This document shows, piece after piece, positions 1 through 5,594 of a stretch of DNA of 5,594 nucleotides (its first letter is position 1; each line of letters begins with the position of its first letter). The position numbers were made by a program, and so were the translations under genes. The stretch is from Candidatus Peribacteria bacterium (GTDB lineage Bacteria > Patescibacteriota > Gracilibacteria > UBA1369 > LOWO2-01-FULL-3), in NCBI GenBank assembly GCA_943359415.1, contig CALRHQ010000057.1, forward strand, positions 1 through 5,594, given 5' to 3'. The notes under the pieces were generated by a model. The model made no database searches and was not told the DNA's origin. It saw only the letters and a program-made list of their open reading frames with translations.

Positions 1-1125
1 CACTATTTATTGGAAAAAGTATTAGCCCAAAGCGAAGAATGGCACAACGCAAAGAAAGACGCACTCGAAACATTACTAGGATTTATTGGCTACAATAAAG
101 CGATATTTGTACCGGCGGACAAAAAACCGGATACAGCTATGCAAGGTCTTATAAAAGATTACATACAAAAAGTGGGATCTGATTTGGACGCGGCAAAACA
201 ACTCATAACAGACAATCAAGATGCTTTTCTTTTAGCTCAAGGGATTTTTAATATGGCACTTGCTGTACAAAGAGCACATGACCTTAAAAAACGAATAACA
301 GGTGATCAGGATGTAAGTTTTAAAACAAATGTAGAAGTGATTCGTATTGAACTCGGCACGGAAGAAAAGATTCCTCCGGATAGAAAATCCGGCCTACTTT
401 TACTCGATGAAAATAGCGGAGTACTGCCTATGGAAAGAGATAAAGATCCTGGAATAGAAGACGAAGAAATAGTACAAAAAGATGAAGAGCCATCAGACAA
501 AGAAGAAGATACTCCTGTCGATCAAAAAGATAAAACTCCTCCGGCATCTGATGACGCAGGCAAATCAGAGGAACAAGCTCCCGCTGCAAAAGCTCCGGAT
601 TCCCCAGCCGCTACACCAAAATACCTTGATAACAGCACATTGTTTAGCGACGGACAGTGGTCACAAAAAGGAACGCCAGATGAAAAATTCAAAGGGAAGG
701 TAATCGATGAAAAAGGAATTGTTGCGACAGGGACATGGAGCAAAAAATCAAATAAATGGGAAGAAGGCTTTACATACAGACGCATAACTCAATCAGAATG
801 CGAAGCCCATATAAAATACCGACTTGAAAATACGCCAGCACTAAAAGATTTAAAGGTAGAACTATTTGAAGGTAAAAAATATGATTATAAGAAATTGTGG
901 GCAAACACATTAAACATTATCGCAGGCCTAAAGAGCATTAAAGCTTCTTTGCTAGCATATATAAAAGACAAGAGAATCACGGTTAAATTAAATCCAGATG
1001 AAAAACTATTAGCCTCAGACAAAAAGCCAAATCAAATAATCATAAAATATAAGGATCCTTCGGCCAAAATCAAATCAGCGATAGAAAAAGCCGTCAAAGG
1101 CAATGCAGAGCACGAAGAAAGATAG
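1..1125 (+). CDS. Unrecognised protein with acidic linker and C-terminal alpha/beta module (5' partial)
   Basis: I do not recognise this protein. The frame is open from the first base to a TAG stop, giving 374 visible residues. The TTG at 10 could be read as a start, but it has no room for a ribosome site and the frame continues upstream, so the gene most likely begins outside the window. Counting from the first visible codon: residues 1 to about 115 look mainly helical and soluble. Residues 144-207 are a disordered Asp/Glu/Lys/Pro-rich linker. Residues 215-260 are a Gly/Trp-rich segment (W220, W246, W253) with a loosely MORN-like pattern. Residues 294-367 form a helix-strand-strand-helix module that resembles two segments of the next gene's product. 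No signal peptide or membrane segment is visible, so a cytoplasmic location is likely for this part. The next gene follows after 61 nt on the same strand. The shared module suggests a common partner or a common ancestor. Function unknown. Confidence 0.85.
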   Translation, partial: HYLLEKVLAQSEEWHNAKKDALETLLGFIGYNKAIFVPADKKPDTAMQGLIKDYIQKVGSDLDAAKQLITDNQDAFLLAQGIFNMALAVQRAHDLKKRITGDQDVSFKTNVEVIRIELGTEEKIPPDRKSGLLLLDENSGVLPMERDKDPGIEDEEIVQKDEEPSDKEEDTPVDQKDKTPPASDDAGKSEEQAPAAKAPDSPAATPKYLDNSTLFSDGQWSQKGTPDEKFKGKVIDEKGIVATGTWSKKSNKWEEGFTYRRITQSECEAHIKYRLENTPALKDLKVELFEGKKYDYKKLWANTLNIIAGLKSIKASLLAYIKDKRITVKLNPDEKLLASDKKPNQIIIKYKDPSAKIKSAIEKAVKGNAEHEER

Positions 1126-1136
1126 TCTCGCCACCA

Positions 1137-1152
1137 TTGACGCAAGCGTCAA
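1137..1152. repeat. Perfect inverted repeat overlapping the -35 box
   Basis: TTGACG (1137-1142) and its exact reverse complement CGTCAA (1147-1152) flank a 4-base centre CAAG, making a 16-bp near-palindrome just after the first gene's stop codon. No T tract follows on either strand, so it does not look like an intrinsic terminator. Because its left arm coincides with the candidate -35 box, it could be an operator, or a small mRNA hairpin between the first two genes if they are co-transcribed. A chance palindrome is possible. Confidence 0.45.
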
Positions 1153-1165
1153 AACCATCTAAAAT
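1137..1165 (+). promoter_or_regulatory. Candidate sigma70-type promoter for the 822-residue gene
   Basis: TTGACG at 1137-1142 matches five of six bases of the -35 consensus. TAAAAT at 1160-1165 matches five of six of the -10 consensus. The spacer is exactly 17 bp, the optimum. Transcription would start near 1171-1173, leaving a leader of only about 14-16 nt before the ATG at 1187. It lies in the only sizeable intergenic gap of the window, which supports a real role. In AT-rich DNA such matches do arise by chance, and its use in this organism is inferred. Confidence 0.5.
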
Positions 1166-1186
1166 GCAATACTCTTAAATTTCAAA

Positions 1187-3655
1187 ATGCCACTATTCGG
1201 ACCACCAAAAGGAGCAGAAAATCGAGACACATTAGGATGCCTAGAATTACTTCCTGAATCAGAAGTAGATCCAGCAAACATAACGATGGATAATCCCTAT
1301 CACATCAAGATGCTTGCATACCAAGGTAGATCTCTTCCAGCAATGAAAACAACAGACGGGAAGACAAGGTTTGTATCAGCAATAAATGGAAGAAGTATCT
1401 CAAAAGTAGATCCTAGAAACCTGTGGATCGGGGATCATGGCGATTTTAAGGGAATAGTATATTTTGAAGATGCTCCATCAAAACCAGTTTTTATTTTATA
1501 TGGAGAGGAAATAACTCACATAGACGATTTTGATTTATCGGAGGCAGAAAAGATTGACCTTGTGTTAGACAATCCAATCCAATTACACGTAATAAAAGAC
1601 GGACAACCACTGCTATTCACGACAGAATCAGCAACACGACAAGAAGATGGAAAATTATCGCAGAAAAAACACGAAGAGAAAGAAAATTTTATTAGAGAAG
1701 TATCACGAAAGATAGAAAGATTTTACATTCCCATGCCTGCTTTTTATTCAAATCAAGAAGAGCTAACAGTAAAAATAAAAGGAGCAATAGACGAATTAAC
1801 ACAAGAAGAACTTACTACAATTAAAGATCAAAATATAGGCATATGGTTCACAGCCAATGAAGGAATTACAAATGATTTTGATGGAGGAATATGGATATAC
1901 ATGACTCTCCCTGCCGCAGAAATGGCCGCAGAAATTAAAAAATTAATCAGAGAATACGCCACTGCAAAAGGAAGACCTATGCCGCCGGAGGGTGCAGTAA
2001 ATCCTGTGTTAGATCAGGATAAACAGCGTAGAGGAATTGATAGTAAATTACAAAACATGGCAAGTTTTGCTGGTGTAAATCGCATCTCACTGTCTCCAAC
2101 TAAGCTAAAAGATTATAACGCATTATCGGAAAATTTAGGGAAATTGGAAAATGCATTATGGGGGCTTAGTCCGGAAGAAAAAAAAGAATTAAACGACGAA
2201 GGATTGGAAATTGTAATTTGTGATAAAGGCATGGCAAGTGTATGGGCTTTCAGCAAAACCATAAAAATTTCATACGACGAAACGGAAGAAAATATATTAA
2301 ACATGATAAGAACTGATCTCGCATCTTATCTCAAAAATAAGCCACAGACCCCACCGGCTAGCCCTATCGTTTTTGACCCACCACGGCCGGCAGTGCCAAG
2401 AATAGGAACAGCAGAAGATGATGACAGTGGGATCATTTTTGATCCTCCTTCAGGGGACAAAACGCCACCAGAAGGAATTGATATATCAGCGATGGAATTA
2501 GGAGAAGAACCAAGACCATTTACAGAACCAGTAACTTCACATATAGATCTAGTATCCTTTCATGATGGAACTCAAGGCGTCGAACGAGGTGATCAGAGAT
2601 ATTTGCCAGCTGTGGTCGACAACGGACCGCCGACTAGAACCACAAAATCTTCACCTAGAGATGAGCCAATAGATTTTGACAAATTGTTAAGGGATGCAGT
2701 TGCTGCAGGACCAGGACCAAGAATGCCAGCAGAACCCGTTTCTCAAGCATCACCACAGCCTTCCGCAAGAACAAGATCAACAACTCCGGCTTCAGTAAGA
2801 CAGCATTTAGAAAGCCCTGAACCATCAATGGCAAGAATGAGAATAAATCTACTGCCAAATGAAAAGCAAAAAATTCAGATTAGAGATGTTCCAAATGTCG
2901 TAATAGAAGCGGTAATGAGCAGAGTAGGAAAAATTATGGATTCATTGGCAGATCGTTTAGATGGAAAACCTCTCAAACCAAAAACTGCAAAACCAGCCCT
3001 AAAAGCAAAACCTATTGCTACTCAAAAACAAAAAAATCCAGGAGCTATTCGAGGATTTATGAACAATAGAGCATTAAGACTTTTAGTGGGAGGAACCTTG
3101 GTAGGAGGTGCGATGGTGGGAGGAGTAAAACTAGCGAATAGAGCACCAATAGTACAGAATCTCCCTGTCCCAAAGTTCCCAACATTGGGTGATGTAGAAA
3201 AAAAAGTTAATAAAATCTTTTGGGAAAAAGAAACGCCATCCACGCCAGCCACTCAAGCGCCAAAACAAGTCGCAAAAGAACAACCAAGTGTTCCCGCAAA
3301 GCAGGCCAAAACACAACCAGTTACTCCAGAACAACAACCAGTCGTTCAAGCGCCACAACCAGTCGCTCAAGCACCACAGCAAGTCGCTCAAGCACCAATG
3401 GTTCAAAGATCAGTAGCTAAAAAATTGGCTCCAGCAAAGGCACCTGCAAAGGCGGTTTCCAAGGCAATTCCAAAGGTAATCCGAAGAGGAATGGTTATTG
3501 TTCCAGCATCGAAAGCAGATGCAGAAAAACGAGGACTCATAATTGTTACAACAGAAGGTAAGACAAAACCTGCTACAGGATGGAAATGGACATATTTATC
3601 AGTATCAAAATTCTCAGAAAACGATCCTCGAAGATTCTCTGTCACAAAAGAATAA
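1187..3655 (+). CDS. Unrecognised 822-residue single-pass membrane protein with duplicated alpha/beta module
   Basis: I do not recognise the family. The ATG start is the only plausible one, because an in-frame TAA lies at 1160-1162 with no other usual start between. No Shine-Dalgarno sequence precedes it. Domains in order: residues 1-180, a probably globular, strand-rich region; 189-261 and 306-385, two divergent copies of a helix-strand-strand-helix module also seen at the end of the preceding gene; 386-545, a disordered Pro-rich stretch with a repeated (V/I)FDPP motif; 552-591, a strand and amphipathic helix; 592-628, a Lys/Pro-rich basic stretch; 629-650, a Gly/Val-rich membrane segment. 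Then come a Pro/Gln/Ala linker with tandem repeats (about 676-764) and a C-terminal domain (765-822) containing VIVPASK and two Trp. The basic flank before the membrane segment predicts the N-terminus inside and about 170 residues outside. The following wall-hydrolase gene starts 13 nt later with no terminator between, so the two are very likely co-transcribed. A scaffold or regulator of wall remodelling is an inference only. Confidence 0.9.
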   Translation: MPLFGPPKGAENRDTLGCLELLPESEVDPANITMDNPYHIKMLAYQGRSLPAMKTTDGKTRFVSAINGRSISKVDPRNLWIGDHGDFKGIVYFEDAPSKPVFILYGEEITHIDDFDLSEAEKIDLVLDNPIQLHVIKDGQPLLFTTESATRQEDGKLSQKKHEEKENFIREVSRKIERFYIPMPAFYSNQEELTVKIKGAIDELTQEELTTIKDQNIGIWFTANEGITNDFDGGIWIYMTLPAAEMAAEIKKLIREYATAKGRPMPPEGAVNPVLDQDKQRRGIDSKLQNMASFAGVNRISLSPTKLKDYNALSENLGKLENALWGLSPEEKKELNDEGLEIVICDKGMASVWAFSKTIKISYDETEENILNMIRTDLASYLKNKPQTPPASPIVFDPPRPAVPRIGTAEDDDSGIIFDPPSGDKTPPEGIDISAMELGEEPRPFTEPVTSHIDLVSFHDGTQGVERGDQRYLPAVVDNGPPTRTTKSSPRDEPIDFDKLLRDAVAAGPGPRMPAEPVSQASPQPSARTRSTTPASVRQHLESPEPSMARMRINLLPNEKQKIQIRDVPNVVIEAVMSRVGKIMDSLADRLDGKPLKPKTAKPALKAKPIATQKQKNPGAIRGFMNNRALRLLVGGTLVGGAMVGGVKLANRAPIVQNLPVPKFPTLGDVEKKVNKIFWEKETPSTPATQAPKQVAKEQPSVPAKQAKTQPVTPEQQPVVQAPQPVAQAPQQVAQAPMVQRSVAKKLAPAKAPAKAVSKAIPKVIRRGMVIVPASKADAEKRGLIIVTTEGKTKPATGWKWTYLSVSKFSENDPRRFSVTKE
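3314..3397 (+). repeat. Four 21-bp tandem repeats coding a Gln/Pro/Val/Ala linker
   Basis: Four in-frame 21-bp units (3314-3334, 3335-3355, 3356-3376, 3377-3397) encode QPVTPEQ, QPVVQAP, QPVAQAP and QQVAQAP. The last three are nearly identical at DNA level, which points to recent expansion by slippage or unequal recombination. The first is degenerate. They lie in the predicted extracellular linker of the 822-residue protein and would act as a flexible spacer. Confidence 0.85.
3431..3478 (+). repeat. Four degenerate 12-bp repeats coding Lys/Ala/Pro tetrapeptides
   Basis: Four 12-bp units encode PAKA, PAKA, VSKA and IPKV. Each carries an AAGG core at the same place. They extend the low-complexity linker with a positively charged stretch directly before the C-terminal domain of the 822-residue protein. 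If this part is outside the cell, the regular lysines could contact anionic wall polymers; that is inference. Confidence 0.6.
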
Positions 3656-3668
3656 TACTAAAAAAATC

Positions 3669-5594
3669 ATGCCAAAAGAAGATCAAAACCAAAATGCAGA
3701 CACAGAACAAACTTTCGAACAACAATCTCCGGAAGCAGCACAATCAAACGGGGAGTCGGTCCAAAGCTCGGATGGTTTTATCAAAAGAATGACTGATAAA
3801 AGATCAGTGCAAATCGCTGCTGCATTGGCAGGTTTTGCGATAGGAGGAGGCGGTGTTGAACTTGCAGATAGAGCAATATTCGAAACAAAACAATCCACAA
3901 TCGTCGCCACTCCAGAGCCAAAAAAAGAAACTCCACCTACAAAATCCACTGTACCTACCACTACTTCTACACCAACTCCTACTTCTACGCCAACGCCCAC
4001 TACTAAACCACCAGAATCAAAAGAAACCAGAGTACATCCGTCGTTTCAGGGCGCAATAGATGATCAAGTGAGAATACTTTCATCGACGGTAAAAACAGCA
4101 TATTACTTGGACGCTAATTTTAGAATCATTGGATCTTTTATTTATGATTTTGAAAAACCTGTACAGCAAGAAAAAGAAAAAGAGGGAACATATAAATCAA
4201 GAGTTTCAAAAGCTTTAAATGAATGGCACACCGAAAATCGCAAAAAACTTGCTGCACAAGGTATAGTAGTGGATTTGGAAAATGACAAGCCTCGCGCACA
4301 AACAAGCCATGAACCTGGATTTGCAAATAGAATAAAAAGAAAAGCTTCTCCACTAATCAAAAGAGTTTATCCAAACTACAGAGACGCATTTGCAAGAACA
4401 GAAATTTCGAAATATTTTGTAGACCCAGAAACAAGAAAAGAATTCATGGACACATGTATTTACGGACAGGCAACAGTTGAATCAGGATGGAATGAGGAAG
4501 CGGCAAGCAAAGCAGAATGCTATGGTTTATGGCAGATGCAAGCCAATGAAGATAAGGGAGAATTTTCAGGAAGTTCTGTAGACCTCTTAAGAAAAAACAG
4601 GAAAACATTAGCACAAGATTTTGATTTCAGATTAAATGGAGAAAAATATCAGGCATACTTGCTCACATTGCTAACTTCTCCGGAGGCATCAAGCGTGATG
4701 GCGCCATTCAACTATGATGCATATCTAAACAGAATCAAGGATTCACTTGCAGAAATTAAATCAAAATTTCCTTTCAAATCAGAGGCCTCATTTCAAAAAA
4801 ATTTCGCAGTCCCGATGCTATATTGTTCGTATATAGTTGGAGGAGGAGGCGTAAATAGACTTCTGCAAAAATTCATGGAAACAGAAGTCCCAAATTATTT
4901 AAAAGATTTTGATGAAGAAAATTTTGCCTGGGAGGTCATACAATGGTTTTATGCCTATGACAATAGCGAAGGAGGCAAAAAAGCTTTTGGAATAGATTCG
5001 GTACAATATGCGATGAAAGTTTTTGCACACGCAAAAGTGATGAAACCTGTTTTGCAGGGCGAAGTTCAAGAAGACAGTGAAGCAGAAAGACCACTTCTGT
5101 ATAAAGACAAATTCAAACACAAAGGCAATTACGCAGGTGAATATAGCGCATTGCTGAAAGCAGCAAAAGACTTAGGGGTAACTACACTCGAAGGGTCGAT
5201 AGATGATTTGGTCAAAAAAGGCGAATTAGTGAACGTAGATGCCAAAAATGAACCATTTTCATTTGCTAAAGACCTTTTAACTCATCCAAATGTAGCGGAA
5301 TATGCATTGTATCCATTGCGGGAAATTGCCGAAGAATTCACGAAAGAATCAGGCGGATACAAACTTGTAGTTTCAGATTTATACAGACAACGTGAAGATC
5401 AAAAAAAATTAAGCCAAGTTAAAATAATCAAAAAAGGAAAAAAGAAAATAAAAGTAGTGGTAAATTCGGCCGCAACAAAAGGCACATCTACGCATGAATT
5501 TGGAAATACATTCGATATTACAAAAACGAGAATAATAACACCGGAAGGAAAATTGGAATTTTTCAAACAAGTCCCAAATAAATATACAGACATG
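3669..5594 (+). CDS. Membrane-anchored SLT-like transglycosylase with M15/DUF5715-like peptidase domain (3' partial)
   Basis: The frame is open for 642 codons to the window edge with no stop. It probably cleaves peptidoglycan at the cell surface. Residues 1-46 are polar and predicted cytoplasmic. Residues 47-66 are a weakly hydrophobic Gly/Ala-rich membrane segment preceded by Lys/Arg (FIKRMTDKR). Residues 81-120 are a Pro/Thr linker. Around 255-455 is an SLT-type lytic transglycosylase domain: ATVES carries the putative catalytic Glu E271, GLWQMQ follows at 286-291 with the 15-residue spacing usual for SLT, and SYIVGGGGV at 387-395 takes the place of the usual AYN motif. From about 548 a second domain begins: SDLYRQREDQ (569-578) and STHEFGNTFDI (607-617) fit the HxxGxxxD zinc-binding pattern of M15/LAS peptidases, with H609 and D616 as likely ligands, and look most like DUF5715 proteins. 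The third zinc ligand would lie beyond the edge. The ATG lies 13 nt after the previous stop and has no Shine-Dalgarno sequence. Enzyme class is fairly sure; dual activity is inferred. Confidence 0.88.
   Translation, partial: MPKEDQNQNADTEQTFEQQSPEAAQSNGESVQSSDGFIKRMTDKRSVQIAAALAGFAIGGGGVELADRAIFETKQSTIVATPEPKKETPPTKSTVPTTTSTPTPTSTPTPTTKPPESKETRVHPSFQGAIDDQVRILSSTVKTAYYLDANFRIIGSFIYDFEKPVQQEKEKEGTYKSRVSKALNEWHTENRKKLAAQGIVVDLENDKPRAQTSHEPGFANRIKRKASPLIKRVYPNYRDAFARTEISKYFVDPETRKEFMDTCIYGQATVESGWNEEAASKAECYGLWQMQANEDKGEFSGSSVDLLRKNRKTLAQDFDFRLNGEKYQAYLLTLLTSPEASSVMAPFNYDAYLNRIKDSLAEIKSKFPFKSEASFQKNFAVPMLYCSYIVGGGGVNRLLQKFMETEVPNYLKDFDEENFAWEVIQWFYAYDNSEGGKKAFGIDSVQYAMKVFAHAKVMKPVLQGEVQEDSEAERPLLYKDKFKHKGNYAGEYSALLKAAKDLGVTTLEGSIDDLVKKGELVNVDAKNEPFSFAKDLLTHPNVAEYALYPLREIAEEFTKESGGYKLVVSDLYRQREDQKKLSQVKIIKKGKKKIKVVVNSAATKGTSTHEFGNTFDITKTRIITPEGKLEFFKQVPNKYTDM
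3963..3998 (+). repeat. Two 18-bp tandem repeats coding TSTPTP
   Basis: Two adjacent 18-bp units (3963-3980 and 3981-3998) both encode TSTPTP and differ only at third codon positions. They form the core of the Pro/Thr linker that separates the membrane segment from the catalytic part of the hydrolase. Such linkers commonly span the envelope and may be glycosylated. Confidence 0.7.

Noticed and set aside
10..12. TTG as the true start of the first gene
   Set aside because: The frame is open to the window edge and there is no space for a ribosome site; an upstream start outside the window is likelier.
1137..1152. Intrinsic terminator after the first gene
   Set aside because: The stem is only 6 bp and AAAACC, not a T run, follows on the plus strand; on the minus strand ATGG follows.
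3131..3406. Minus-strand frame of 91 codons rich in Trp, Leu and Phe that looks like a membrane protein
   Set aside because: It is the reverse of the Gln/Pro/Ala repeats of the plus-strand gene; the Trp-rich periodicity comes from those repeats.
3479..3652. LPXTG-type or PEP-CTERM sorting signal at the end of the 822-residue protein
   Set aside because: The C-terminus is polar with no hydrophobic tail and no such motif; the only membrane segment is internal.
3683..4000. Minus-strand frame of 105 codons with Gly/Val repeats
   Set aside because: It lies opposite the Pro/Thr linker and membrane segment of the hydrolase; its GVGVEVG pattern is the complement of the TSTPTP repeats.
1..5594. Alternative genetic code with TGA read as Gly, known in Gracilibacteria and Absconditabacteria
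   Set aside because: All three long frames are free of in-frame TGA, end in TAG or TAA where an end is seen, and use ordinary Gly codons; nothing supports recoding.
1..5594. CRISPR array, tRNA, rRNA or insertion sequence
   Set aside because: No spaced direct repeats, no cloverleaf-like segments and no transposase motifs were seen; coding regions fill nearly all of the window.

Overview
The window holds three plus-strand genes packed end to end, with gaps of 61 and 13 nt. The first is cut by the left edge and the third by the right edge. The DNA is AT-rich with a purine-rich coding strand (AAA, AGA, GAA and ATA codons dominate). TAG and TAA are the stops seen. The two visible start codons have no Shine-Dalgarno sequence. 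None of the three is a recognisable housekeeping gene, so taxonomy is only a guess. Large low-complexity, membrane-anchored wall proteins in an AT-rich genome would suit a Patescibacteria/CPR lineage such as Peregrinibacteria, but no marker gene settles this.

Layout. Positions 1-1125: C-terminal part of an unrecognised protein with a helical region, a long acidic linker, a small Trp/Gly-rich segment and a C-terminal alpha/beta module. Positions 1126-1186: short intergenic region with a good sigma70-type promoter candidate whose -35 box lies in a perfect 6-bp inverted repeat. Positions 1187-3655: an 822-residue unrecognised protein with a predicted cytoplasmic N-terminal region of about 628 residues carrying two copies of an alpha/beta module like that of the first gene, one glycine-rich membrane segment, a repetitive Pro/Gln/Ala linker and a small C-terminal domain predicted outside. 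Positions 3669-5594: an open reading frame of 642 residues with no stop before the edge. It has a short cytoplasmic tail, a glycine-rich membrane segment, a Pro/Thr linker, a lytic-transglycosylase-like (SLT) domain and the start of an M15/DUF5715-like metallopeptidase domain.

How the genes may work together (inference). The third gene is the only one with recognisable enzymatic motifs and is probably a membrane-tethered peptidoglycan hydrolase that attacks both glycan and peptide. The second and third proteins share a membrane-boundary motif, GGV(K/E)LA(N/D)RA. The first and second appear to share a divergent alpha/beta module. These two links suggest one envelope assembly in which a cytoplasmic or membrane scaffold works with the hydrolase. 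This three-gene set is the best candidate here for an undescribed system.
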